From: CAYNHZ01 sp964397445
GTDB lineage: Bacteria > Bacteroidota > Bacteroidia > Bacteroidales > UBA932
DNA: 64,000 nt
Assembly (NCBI GenBank): GCA_964397445.1
Contig: CAYNHZ010000005.1
Coordinates: 46,056-110,055 of the forward strand
Direction: 5' to 3'
Shown: positions 1-7,649 of the stretch, in pieces
Position numbering within the stretch: the first letter of the stretch is position 1
How the letters are laid out: each line of letters opens with the position of its first letter
Notes under the pieces: model-generated
Databases searched by the model: none
The model's input: the letters and a program-made list of their open reading frames with translations, nothing else
Told to the model about the DNA's origin: nothing
Position numbers and translations under genes: made by a program

Positions 1-501
1 CCCTTTGTGAACATATCCGCAATTGCGACATTGCCACTCAATCTCCTCTTCCCTTTGGAATGTTTCCCCTTTTCTAAGTCTTTCGAGAAGTTTCCTATAA
101 CGTGCTTCGTGCTCAGCTTCAACCTTTGCTACCATATTGAATGTAACAGCTACATCGTTGAAACCCTCTTCTTTTGCAATTTTAGCAAATTCAGGGTAAA
201 GTTCTGCCCACTCTTCATACTCTCCATTTGCAGCGGCTTCAAGATTTTCAGCTGTTGTGCTGATTATGCCTGCAGGATAGGAGGCGGTAATTTCTACCAT
301 ACCTCCTTCGAGATATTTAAAAAATTTCTTTGCGTGCTCTTTTTCTTGTTCAGCAGTTTCCATAAATATGGCAGCTATTTGTTCATAGCCCTCTTTTTTT
401 GCCACGCTTGAGAAAAAAGTGTAACGACTCCTTGCCTGAGATTCTCCGGCAAAAGATTTCAATAAATTTTGTTCTGTTTTTGTTCCTTTAATTGTTGTCA
501 T
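1..501 (-). CDS. rbr: Rubrerythrin (3' end cut by window edge)
   Basis: Non-haem di-iron peroxidase that reduces hydrogen peroxide in the cytoplasm of anaerobes. The reverse strand reads 167 codons without a stop from ATG at 501 to the window edge. The N-terminal ferritin-like four-helix domain shows the iron-ligand pattern (ESQAR, ETAEQEKEH, KVEAEHEARY). The last visible residues, CRNCGYVHKG, are the first half of the C-terminal rubredoxin-like FeS4 domain; the second CxxC pair lies beyond position 1. Rubrerythrins are about 190 residues, so roughly 25 are missing. The start lies 2 bp after the stop of the Fur-family gene, so the two are almost certainly cotranscribed and peroxide-regulated. 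Identity is secure from the motifs. Confidence 0.95.
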   Translation of the reverse strand, partial: MTTIKGTKTEQNLLKSFAGESQARSRYTFFSSVAKKEGYEQIAAIFMETAEQEKEHAKKFFKYLEGGMVEITASYPAGIISTTAENLEAAANGEYEEWAELYPEFAKIAKEEGFNDVAVTFNMVAKVEAEHEARYRKLLERLRKGETFQREEEIEWQCRNCGYVHKG

Positions 502-503
502 AT

Positions 504-929
504 CTATTTTTTGTTATCAGTGTCTATAAAAGTTCCAACTATGTTAACATCGATGCTCTGCATTTTGAAGCCATCTATCTTTCTGTCTGACAGATAATTG
601 AGTATAAGCTTAGTCAATTCGGTATCATTATAATCGGTAAAAGTATGAGTATCTGTTGAGTATAAATGGCAATGAGGGTGTGTACTGACATCAAAATACA
701 TTTTAATGTCAGAGCTTGCCAATTTTTGAATTATCCCTGCCTTTGCAAAGGATTCGAGTATGTTATAAACAGTTGCGACTGTTATGGTTGGATGTTTCGA
801 CTGAACTTTTTCTATTACAGCATCAGCTGAAGTGTGTCCCAACTCTCTCATCGTCTGATATACACATATCCTCTGTGGAGTTGCCTTTAATCCACAGGAT
901 TTTATTATGTCTTTAATTTCTTCCATCAT
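504..929 (-). CDS. perR: Fur-family peroxide-type regulator (PerR-like)
   Basis: A 141-residue Fur/PerR family metal-dependent repressor. The N-terminal winged helix (LKATPQRICVYQTMRELGH and ATVYNILESFAKAG) matches the family, and the dimer domain carries the metal-binding stretch HPHCHLY. The CxxC pairs that hold structural zinc in most Fur and PerR proteins are absent: where CxxC is expected the sequence reads YSTDTHTF. I recall other Bacteroidales PerR-like proteins also lacking it. The direct link to rubrerythrin, 2 bp downstream, supports a peroxide-sensing role rather than iron uptake control. Two adjacent ATG codons (929 and 926) could start it; I use the first. A good promoter lies just upstream. 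Confidence 0.88.
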   Translation of the reverse strand: MMEEIKDIIKSCGLKATPQRICVYQTMRELGHTSADAVIEKVQSKHPTITVATVYNILESFAKAGIIQKLASSDIKMYFDVSTHPHCHLYSTDTHTFTDYNDTELTKLILNYLSDRKIDGFKMQSIDVNIVGTFIDTDNKK

Positions 930-951
930 ACATTGTTGAGGGTTTATCTTG

Positions 952-983
952 CAAATTTATTTATAATAGTTTTAAACTACAAA
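952..983 (-). promoter_or_regulatory. Bacteroidota-type promoter for perR-rbr
   Basis: On the minus strand a TTTG (983-980) is followed after 20 bases by TAAATTTG (959-952), matching the Bacteroidota -33 TTTG and -7 TAnnTTTG elements at about the expected spacing. The -7 box ends 22 bases before the perR ATG. A PerR operator could overlap it, but I see no clear palindrome. Confidence 0.6.
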
Positions 984-1037
984 AAATTTAAAAAATATTC
1001 TGTTTAAAAAATGAATGAAGTTATTTCTAAAAAATTA

Positions 1038-1045
1038 TAACTTTG
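1038..1045 (+). promoter_or_regulatory. Candidate -7 box upstream of the short-chain dehydrogenase
   Basis: TAACTTTG fits TAnnTTTG and lies 20 bases before the ATG at 1066. No good -33 TTTG is visible at the right distance. Its position argues against the more upstream start at 1015, which would put the promoter inside the gene. Confidence 0.4.
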
Positions 1046-1065
1046 CACGATACATACTATTTGAT

Positions 1066-1878
1066 ATGAATCTTATTGAAAAGGATAAATATGCATTGGT
1101 GACCGGTGGTTCGTCCGGGATGGGTTTAGAATATGTAAGACAGCTTGCATCAATTGGTTACAATGTTATAATAGTAGCATTGTATCAGACTGAGACAGAT
1201 ATTGTCAAAGATGAAATGTCGATTAAATATCCCAACTTGGATTTTGTCTCCATAGGGATGGACCTATCGCATCCCGATTCAGCAAAAGTGTTATACGAAA
1301 AGGTATGCGAAATTTTGCCAAATGCTACGGTTGAGGTTTTGATAAATAATGCGGGTATTTTAAACCCTATCCATTTCAGGAATATGACTGAAGCCCAAAT
1401 CAGCAGAATTATATTGATTCATAATCACACACTTGCCCTTTTATGTCACTATTTCGTAAAACAGATGGCTGCAAATGGAAGAGGGTATATTCTCAATGTC
1501 TCCTCTCTTGCTGCTTGGCTTGCGTTTCCTTTTATATCCACATATTCTGCCACAAAAGCTTTCACGAGGGTCTTCACGAAGTCGTTAAGAATCGAATATA
1601 AAGGGTCAGGTGTTAAATTTTCTACCATATATTTTGGTGCGGTAGACACAAACTTGTATAATCTATCACCAGGTTTGAGAAAATTAGCACATTGTGTAGG
1701 AGTTATGATCTCTGCAGAAAAGGCGGCAAAAAGAGCGCTTAGAATGATGTTTAAAGGGCATTCAGGATATATGCCGGGTTTCATAAATAAATTGACAATG
1801 TTTATTTCTCCTCTTTTATCGAGAGTTCCGATATCATTTATTGAAAAGAAAGTAACCAAGCGATGGAATCTCAAGTAA
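1066..1878 (+). CDS. Short-chain dehydrogenase/reductase (SDR)
   Basis: A 270-residue classical SDR with a Rossmann fold that binds NAD(P)(H). Visible motifs are the cofactor glycine motif TGGSSGMG (residues 13-20), NNAG (94-97), the catalytic Ser in NVSS (about 146-147) and Y160-SAT-K164. The C-terminal region is typical of SDRs annotated as DltE-like or 3-oxoacyl reductase-like, but the substrate cannot be read from sequence. I chose the ATG at 1066 over 1015 because the protein then begins just before the first Rossmann strand and a -7 box lies upstream. Its end overlaps the start of the next gene by 16 bases, which suggests coupled translation. Confidence 0.88.
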   Translation: MNLIEKDKYALVTGGSSGMGLEYVRQLASIGYNVIIVALYQTETDIVKDEMSIKYPNLDFVSIGMDLSHPDSAKVLYEKVCEILPNATVEVLINNAGILNPIHFRNMTEAQISRIILIHNHTLALLCHYFVKQMAANGRGYILNVSSLAAWLAFPFISTYSATKAFTRVFTKSLRIEYKGSGVKFSTIYFGAVDTNLYNLSPGLRKLAHCVGVMISAEKAAKRALRMMFKGHSGYMPGFINKLTMFISPLLSRVPISFIEKKVTKRWNLK

Positions 1879-3416
1879 AGAATTATTTTAATCGTATCGA
1901 TAAGGGGATCGTTATCCTTGACGAAGAGGGGAAGGTGATTTTTAAAAACACATACTACCTCGATAATTTCAATATCGATATTCTTAATTTGGATCAAACT
2001 TCGGTTTTTTCATCAGCACTCCTCTCAACAGATCAGAAGGACAGATTGTTTAGAGAGGGGAAGTTGACCTTTGAAATAATGAACTCTCCAAAGAGTGGCG
2101 AGTATAGTAAAATATTCCCCGAGAGGCGAATGATTGATAATAAGTTTCTGAGAGTAACCATTATAGCCCATAAAAATGATAAAAAATCGAGCTTTACTCT
2201 CCTTTTTGATGATATATCTTCCAATATAAATGGTTCGTTGGACTCATCTGAACGTAACGAATTGTGGAGAAGAATAGCCATTCTCGGCAATCAAGCCTAT
2301 TTCAAATTCAATGTGAATAGATCTGAATGGTATTTCTCAGATAATATTTGCAGTTTCCTCTCAGTTGATAATGATGATATTGAGACAATACTTAAAATAT
2401 TAAGTAAGACAGATAGGTCAATGTTATCTGCTCAGTGGGTTTTATCCCTTTCAGATCCAGGCGTAGGAAATATATTTGAATACACCTTCAAGTTGGATAT
2501 GAATGGTACCACAAACTATTTCAGTGTAAGATGGTCGATGGATAGAACTTCTATTTCCAATCCTGTGATATATGGGTTGTTAATGAATATTACCGTGCTA
2601 TCGAGGACGGAGGCCGCATTGACAGAGAGTCTTACTCAGATGGCGTTACTTACCGGTGTAGAGGATGTGGTTTTGTGGAGTTATGATATAGAAGAGGATC
2701 AATTTAAAGTCTATCGCGAGATGTCAAGCGATTATTTAGCAGACCTATTGAGTTTGCCCACAGATAAAAGTAAATTAAAATTTATTTTTTCACATATTGA
2801 TAAAGTCGACACAATCACAATTTTAAGGGAGTACAAGGAACTCCTAAATGGTGAATTATCTTCGACTAATGTGAAATTTACCATTAAAAATCAAAATCAT
2901 AATTATATCTTTGTATCCACAAGTTTTGTGGTGCAGAGGTCAAGTGTGGCTAATCAACCAGCAGCGTTGATGGGGATCACTAAAGTTCACCCGATCACTT
3001 CAAAATATGAGGAGCAACAACAAAAATTAAGGAGAAAATCTATGGAAGAATTTAAAAAAACAATCCTCATTGCAGAGGATGTAGATAACAATTATGACCT
3101 CCTAAATGTTATTTTAAGGAAAGAATATAAGTTGGTAAGGGCTGTAAATGGGATTGAAGCTGTTAAATTGTTCTCTAATGTAAAACCCGATCTGATCTTG
3201 ATGGATATTAAGATGCCTGAGATGGGGGGACTTGAGGCGACAAAGCTAATTAGAATGGAATCAAAAACAGTTCCTATTATTGCAGTGACTGCTTTTGCTT
3301 TCGGATCGGACAGAGAGGTTGCTTTAGAGGCAGGCTGTGATGATTTTCTATCGAAGCCTATTGATATACCCGTCTTAAAGAGTATTATAAAGAAGTATTT
3401 GGCAAAGGCTGAATAA
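1863..3416 (+). CDS. PAS-like sensor protein with C-terminal receiver domain, no kinase
   Basis: A 517-residue cytoplasmic signalling protein. Residues about 10-390 look like a series of PAS-like sensory modules (for example RIDKGIVILDEEGKVIFKN near the N-terminus). The receiver domain runs from about 398 to 517 and has the acidic pair ED, phospho-acceptor D448 in LMDIKMPEMGG, the conserved Thr in VTAFA and K498 in SKP. No HisKA or HATPase motif lies between them, and there is no transmembrane segment and no DNA-binding output domain. It resembles a hybrid sensor kinase whose kinase core has been lost, or a free-standing phosphorelay protein. It overlaps the SDR gene by 16 bases and the next gene by 1 base. 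Confidence 0.8.
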   Translation: MESQVKNYFNRIDKGIVILDEEGKVIFKNTYYLDNFNIDILNLDQTSVFSSALLSTDQKDRLFREGKLTFEIMNSPKSGEYSKIFPERRMIDNKFLRVTIIAHKNDKKSSFTLLFDDISSNINGSLDSSERNELWRRIAILGNQAYFKFNVNRSEWYFSDNICSFLSVDNDDIETILKILSKTDRSMLSAQWVLSLSDPGVGNIFEYTFKLDMNGTTNYFSVRWSMDRTSISNPVIYGLLMNITVLSRTEAALTESLTQMALLTGVEDVVLWSYDIEEDQFKVYREMSSDYLADLLSLPTDKSKLKFIFSHIDKVDTITILREYKELLNGELSSTNVKFTIKNQNHNYIFVSTSFVVQRSSVANQPAALMGITKVHPITSKYEEQQQKLRRKSMEEFKKTILIAEDVDNNYDLLNVILRKEYKLVRAVNGIEAVKLFSNVKPDLILMDIKMPEMGGLEATKLIRMESKTVPIIAVTAFAFGSDREVALEAGCDDFLSKPIDIPVLKSIIKKYLAKAE

Positions 3417-4363
3417 TGAATAAAAACTATAAGGAGCGGATAATTAGTTCCGTTAAAGATGTTATTCCAAATACCGTAAAGACTTGTGTTTGGATTGTAA
3501 AAATGACAGTAGGAGTATCTCTTTTGATACTCTTCTTTCGTTTTTTTAATATTCTTCCCCTTATATCATCGCTTCTCGAACCTATTTTCAGCCTTGTGGG
3601 ATTGCCAGGTGAGGCTGCGTTAGCTTATGTCTCAGGTTATTTTGTAAATGTTTATTCCGCAATAGCCGTAGCTGTCACTTTGGGGTTGGATGTTCGTGCA
3701 TTGACTATTTTATCTGTGATGGTGCTTTGTTCCCACAATATGATTGTCGAAACAGCTGTTCAGAAGAAAACTGGAAGTTCTGCCATCAGATTAGTGATTG
3801 TAAGAACGATTTCTGGAATAATTCTTGCTGTCGTGCTAAATTGGTTGATGCCGCAAGGGGATGCTTCGGAGAGAGTTAAGGCTGTTGTTATTGAGAACCC
3901 AGATTTTAAAGAGATGTTTTTGGAGTGGGCAAAATCGACAGGATTGTTGGTGATTAAAATGACAGTGATAATATTCTCTTTAAACATCATACAGAGACTT
4001 TTATCTGAATTTGGTGTTATCCGAAAGATCTCAAAGATGTTAAAACCCATTTTAATGTTTTTCGGATTGCCTGCAAGATGCTCTTTCTTATGGATTATAG
4101 CAAATATTGTAGGTTTGGCATACGGAGCTGCGGCTATGATAGATGAGACCAAAAACGGGAAATTATCTCCAAAAGATATAGATTTGACAAATTTACATAT
4201 ATCAATATCTCATAGTAATTTTGAAGATTTGATATTACTCTCTTCAATGGGGGCTGTGTGGTGGATACTCTTGTTGTCGAGATGGTTTATGTCTTTACTG
4301 CTTGTTTGGGGATATAGATTGGAATTAGCTATTAGAAATAAATTAATACCTTTGCAAAATTAA
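3416..4363 (+). CDS. Nucleoside-recognition (Gate) domain membrane protein
   Basis: A 315-residue polytopic inner-membrane protein of the nucleoside recognition/Gate domain family, related to SpmA/SpmB-type proteins. Several hydrophobic segments are visible, including TVGVSLLILFFRFFNILPLI, the motif GLPGEAALAYVSGYFVN and its partner GLPARCSFLWIIANIVGL. Two gate-like halves (about 25-150 and 170-310) look like an internal duplication. The transported or sensed molecule is unknown. The start codon shares its A with the stop of the PAS/receiver gene (TAATG), so the two are translationally coupled and may share a pathway. Gene-family assignment is good; function is open. Confidence 0.75.
   Translation: MNKNYKERIISSVKDVIPNTVKTCVWIVKMTVGVSLLILFFRFFNILPLISSLLEPIFSLVGLPGEAALAYVSGYFVNVYSAIAVAVTLGLDVRALTILSVMVLCSHNMIVETAVQKKTGSSAIRLVIVRTISGIILAVVLNWLMPQGDASERVKAVVIENPDFKEMFLEWAKSTGLLVIKMTVIIFSLNIIQRLLSEFGVIRKISKMLKPILMFFGLPARCSFLWIIANIVGLAYGAAAMIDETKNGKLSPKDIDLTNLHISISHSNFEDLILLSSMGAVWWILLLSRWFMSLLLVWGYRLELAIRNKLIPLQN
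4347..4354 (+). promoter_or_regulatory. Candidate internal -7 box for the trxB operon
   Basis: TACCTTTG, inside the last codons of the gate-domain gene and 20 bases before the trxB ATG, fits TAnnTTTG. No convincing -33 element is present. It could let trxB and the genes after it be transcribed independently of the three genes upstream. Confidence 0.35.
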
Positions 4364-4374
4364 AAATCATAAAA

Positions 4375-5310
4375 ATGGAACAAGAGAGAGTTAAATGTTT
4401 GATTGTAGGGAGTGGACCTGCAGGCTATACTGCCGCTATTTACGCATCGAGAGCAAATTTGTCACCTGTTTTATATGAGGGAATGCAGCCAGGAGGGCAA
4501 TTGACCACAACCACTGAGATCGATAATTTCCCCGGTTATCCTGAAGGGGTGACAGGCAGTATAATGATGGATGATATGAGGAGGCAGGCAGAACGTTTTG
4601 GGGCAGATATAAGATTTGGTACTATTAGCAGTGTAGACCTATCAAAAAGACCTTTTAGTGTAGTTGTCGACGAAGAGAAAACCATTATAACTGAGGGATT
4701 GATTATTGCAACCGGTGCAAGTGCCCGTTATCTTGGTCTTGAGTCTGAGGAGCATTTCAAAGGTCAGGGGGTATCTGCTTGTGCCACTTGTGACGGCTTC
4801 TTTTATAGAGGGAAGACAGTTGCTGTCGTAGGGGGTGGTGATACCGCTTGCGAAGAGGCTACATATCTTGCAGGCTTGTGTAAACAAGTTTATATGATTG
4901 TCAGAAGAGATGTCTTGCGTGCGTCGAAAGCGATGCAGGAGAGGGTGGCAAACACCCCTAATATCGAAGTGCTTTGGGAGTGTAATACAAAGGAGATTCT
5001 TGGTGATGCAATGGGAGTAACAGGGGTACTTCTTCAACACAAATCGGGAAAAGAGATTAAAAAAGATATTGATGGATTTTTCCTTGCAATAGGGCACCAT
5101 CCAAATTCTGAACTCTTTAGTAAATGGGTGAAAATCAATAATGAAGGGTATATTATTACCGAAGATAAAACTTCTCGCACAAATGTACCGGGGGTTTTTG
5201 CAGCTGGAGACGTTCAAGATCCTATTTACAGACAGGCAATAACCGCTGCTGCATCGGGATGTAGAGCTGCAGTTGATCTTGAAAGATTTCTCTCTGAGAA
5301 TAAAAATTAA
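4375..5310 (+). CDS. trxB: Thioredoxin-disulfide reductase
   Basis: A 311-residue FAD/NADPH flavoenzyme that reduces thioredoxin in the cytoplasm. Motifs in order: FAD-binding GSGPAGYTAA near residue 13, the redox-active C136-A-T-C139 in ACATCDGF, NADPH-binding GGGDTACEEA, and the second FAD motif GVFAAGDV near the C-terminus. Length and order match the low-molecular-weight bacterial type. It lies 5 bp before bamD and heads a compact run to the aminopeptidase P gene at 11790. Confidence 0.97.
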   Translation: MEQERVKCLIVGSGPAGYTAAIYASRANLSPVLYEGMQPGGQLTTTTEIDNFPGYPEGVTGSIMMDDMRRQAERFGADIRFGTISSVDLSKRPFSVVVDEEKTIITEGLIIATGASARYLGLESEEHFKGQGVSACATCDGFFYRGKTVAVVGGGDTACEEATYLAGLCKQVYMIVRRDVLRASKAMQERVANTPNIEVLWECNTKEILGDAMGVTGVLLQHKSGKEIKKDIDGFFLAIGHHPNSELFSKWVKINNEGYIITEDKTSRTNVPGVFAAGDVQDPIYRQAITAAASGCRAAVDLERFLSENKN

Positions 5311-5315
5311 CAATT

Positions 5316-6116
5316 ATGAATAGGTTTCTTCTTGTTTTTATAGTACTTATAATATTGGCTTTCTCCTCTTGTAAAAGTCAATATGAGTTGCTTCTTGAAA
5401 GTACAGACGTAGATGCTAAGTATAAAACTGCCTTTGAGCTATTTGCACAAAAGAAATATACGAAAGCTGCCTCTATGTTTGAATCTCTTAAACTTGCAGT
5501 TAACGGCACTATGCAGGATGATACCGTTCAATATTATGTGGCCTTATCTCACTATAGATCAGGAGATGTAGAAGCTGCCGAGTCGGCGTTCGAGTCTTTC
5601 AATAACTCATTTCCCCGTAGTCCTTTTATAGAGAAATCGAAATTTCAGTATGTTGATTGTCTTTATGAGCAAACATACCGATATGAACTTGATCAAAACC
5701 CCACTTACAAAGCACTTGCTGCGATCTCAGAATATTTGGTCTACCATCCCGGAAGCGAATACGAGGCAAGATGTAATGCTATGATTGATGATTTGGAGGA
5801 GAGATTGGATAGAAAAGAGTATGAGGGGGCAAAACTCTATTATACAACTGAGGATTACAAAGCTGCTCACTATGCTTTAAAAAATGTTCTAAAGTCTGAT
5901 GCAGAGAATAGATATAGGGAAAACATTATGTATTATATAATTATGTCATCATATAAATACGCATTTAACAGTATCTCTGAAAAACAAAAAGAGAGATATA
6001 TGGTTTTTACCGATGATTACTATAATTTTGTAAGTGAATATCCTCAATCCTCTTATAGAAAGGAGGTTGATAATTTATTCAAAAAAGTACAATTGATATT
6101 AAAGAAAGTTAAATAA
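5316..6116 (+). CDS. bamD: Outer membrane assembly lipoprotein BamD
   Basis: A 266-residue lipoprotein of the beta-barrel assembly machine. The signal ends in a lipobox (LAFSSC) with lipidated C19. The rest is helical and TPR-like, with repeats around KYKTAFELFAQKKYTKAASM, a second repeat starting YYVALSHYRSGDVEAAESAF, and EDYKAAHYALKNVL. It sits in the inner leaflet of the outer membrane and helps BamA insert barrels; bamA itself is at 18795 in this window. The order bamD, omega, coaBC, recN is one I recognise from Bacteroidales. It is also called YfiO/ComL. Confidence 0.9.
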   Translation: MNRFLLVFIVLIILAFSSCKSQYELLLESTDVDAKYKTAFELFAQKKYTKAASMFESLKLAVNGTMQDDTVQYYVALSHYRSGDVEAAESAFESFNNSFPRSPFIEKSKFQYVDCLYEQTYRYELDQNPTYKALAAISEYLVYHPGSEYEARCNAMIDDLEERLDRKEYEGAKLYYTTEDYKAAHYALKNVLKSDAENRYRENIMYYIIMSSYKYAFNSISEKQKERYMVFTDDYYNFVSEYPQSSYRKEVDNLFKKVQLILKKVK

Positions 6117-6121
6117 AATAT

Positions 6122-6436
6122 ATGGAAAATAAGAAACCAGTAAACAATACTGTAACAAGAAATCTTGCAGACCTTGCAAGACCTACAGGTAATATTTACG
6201 AATCTACAATTATTATTGCCAAGAGGGCTAATCAAATAGCTGCCTCAGTTAAGCAAGAGTTGAGTCAGAAATTAGATGAGTTTTCAAACTATGCCGACAC
6301 ACTTGAGGAGACCTTTGAAAACAGAGAGCAGATTGAGATTTCAAAACATTACGAAAGGCTTCCTAAACCAACCCTTCTCGCAATAGATGAGTTTGAGAAA
6401 GGGGAAATTTATTATAGGAAGGTCGAAGAAGAATAA
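6122..6436 (+). CDS. rpoZ: RNA polymerase omega-like (Rpb6-type) subunit
   Basis: A 104-residue protein matching the Bacteroidota omega-like family. It has the conserved core TGNIYESTIIIAKRANQIA (about residues 21-39) followed by NREQIEISKHYERLPKPTLL. Omega helps fold and stabilise the beta-prime subunit of RNA polymerase, encoded here at 52767-57038. The family is diverged from proteobacterial RpoZ and is often annotated as a hypothetical protein. It lies 5 bp after bamD and 10 bp before coaBC. Confidence rests on recognising the Bacteroidales homologue rather than on universal omega motifs. Confidence 0.82.
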   Translation: MENKKPVNNTVTRNLADLARPTGNIYESTIIIAKRANQIAASVKQELSQKLDEFSNYADTLEETFENREQIEISKHYERLPKPTLLAIDEFEKGEIYYRKVEEE

Positions 6437-6446
6437 TACAGATTTT

Positions 6447-7649
6447 ATGCTGAAGGGGAAACATATCCTACTCGGTATTACGGGAAGCATTGCTGCATAT
6501 AAAGCTGCGATGCTTATCCGTTTGTTAGTTAAGGAAGGGGCTGAAGTAAAGGTAGTTATGACAGAAATGGCAAAACAATTCATAACCCCTTTAACGATGG
6601 CTACCCTCTCCAAAAACCCTGTATTGGTAGAGTTTTACAATCCCGAAAACGGAGATTGGAATAGTCATATCTCTTTGGGGAGTTGGGCCGATTTATATAT
6701 TATTGCCCCAGCATCAGCAAACACAATTGCTAAAATGGCAACGGGGGTGGCAGATAATCTCCTCCTTACTACCTACCTTTCATTGAGATGCCCCGTTATG
6801 ATTGCACCGGCAATGGATCTTGATATGTATGCTCACAAAGCTACTCGTGACAATCTGAAAGTGTTGGAAAACAGAGGGGCTATAATATTAGAGCCGGCCT
6901 CAGGTGAGCTTGCCAGCGGCCTTGAGGGTAAAGGGAGGATGGAAGAGCCCGAAAATATCCTCTATTCTGTCGAGAAGTTTTTTTATGCTAAGCCGATTTT
7001 AAAGGGAAAAAAAATTTTGGTGACTGCAGGTCCCACTAGGGAGATGATAGATCCTGTTCGCTATATCTCCAATTTTTCAACAGGAAAAATGGGATACGAG
7101 ATAGCCGATGCTTTTGCTCTGTCTGGGGGAGATGTAACATTATTAAGTGGCCCTACTTCGTTGAAAAATAGATATTCAGGTATAAAACTTGAGAATGTGG
7201 TTACATCTCAACAGATGTACGATAGGGCATTAGCCATATACGAGCAAGGGGTAGACATTGTTGTACTGTGCGCGGCAGTATCAGACTTTACTCCATCAAT
7301 AGTAAGATCTGACAAAATCAAGAGGGGTAAAGATCCATTATTCATTGAATTAGTTCCTACTCAAGATATCGCAGGGGCAATTGGAAAAATTAAAAATGGG
7401 ATTTCTGTAGGTTTCGCACTTGAAACGAGTAACGAGATTGAAAATGCAAAGGAGAAATTATCGAGAAAAAATCTTGATATGATAGTACTCAATTCATTAC
7501 AAGATAAAGGTGCAGGTTTTGCGGGAGATACAAATAAAGTCACTATTATTTTCTCTGATGGAAATATGATCCCTTATTCGTTAAAATCTAAATCTGAGGT
7601 AGCTATGGATATTGTTGAAAATGTTCTAAAGTGCTTCAAAGATGCTTAA
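6447..7649 (+). CDS. coaBC: Bifunctional phosphopantothenoylcysteine synthetase/decarboxylase
   Basis: A 400-residue bifunctional enzyme of coenzyme A synthesis. The CoaC flavoprotein domain (about 1-180) decarboxylates phosphopantothenoylcysteine; the CoaB domain (about 185-400) forms it with CTP. Visible are GSIAAYK, H74 in NSHISLG, PAMDLDMY (121-128) and the CoaB motif GPTREMIDPVRYISNFSTGK. Two residues normally invariant in CoaC differ: Asp replaces Asn at 124, and Ser157 replaces the catalytic Cys in LASGLEGKGRM. I recall the same changes in other Bacteroidales. I start at 6447, not the longer frame from 6387 that overlaps the omega gene. It overlaps recN by 8 bases. Confidence 0.93.
   Translation: MLKGKHILLGITGSIAAYKAAMLIRLLVKEGAEVKVVMTEMAKQFITPLTMATLSKNPVLVEFYNPENGDWNSHISLGSWADLYIIAPASANTIAKMATGVADNLLLTTYLSLRCPVMIAPAMDLDMYAHKATRDNLKVLENRGAIILEPASGELASGLEGKGRMEEPENILYSVEKFFYAKPILKGKKILVTAGPTREMIDPVRYISNFSTGKMGYEIADAFALSGGDVTLLSGPTSLKNRYSGIKLENVVTSQQMYDRALAIYEQGVDIVVLCAAVSDFTPSIVRSDKIKRGKDPLFIELVPTQDIAGAIGKIKNGISVGFALETSNEIENAKEKLSRKNLDMIVLNSLQDKGAGFAGDTNKVTIIFSDGNMIPYSLKSKSEVAMDIVENVLKCFKDA

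Noticed and set aside
7..411. 134-codon plus-strand frame at the left edge
   Set aside because: The minus strand encodes rubrerythrin with intact iron-ligand motifs over the same bases.
1015..1065. Upstream start for the SDR
   Set aside because: It would place a TAnnTTTG box inside the coding region and adds residues without family similarity.
1449..1997. 182-codon minus-strand frame opposite the SDR and PAS/receiver genes
   Set aside because: It lies opposite two well-supported genes, has no recognisable domain and spans their overlap; a shadow frame.
4642..5313. 223-codon minus-strand frame opposite trxB
   Set aside because: Cys-rich and basic with no family resemblance; trxB on the other strand has all its motifs.
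6387..6446. Upstream start for coaBC
   Set aside because: Overlaps the omega gene by 50 bases; homologues start at the MLKGKHILLGITGSIAAYK segment.
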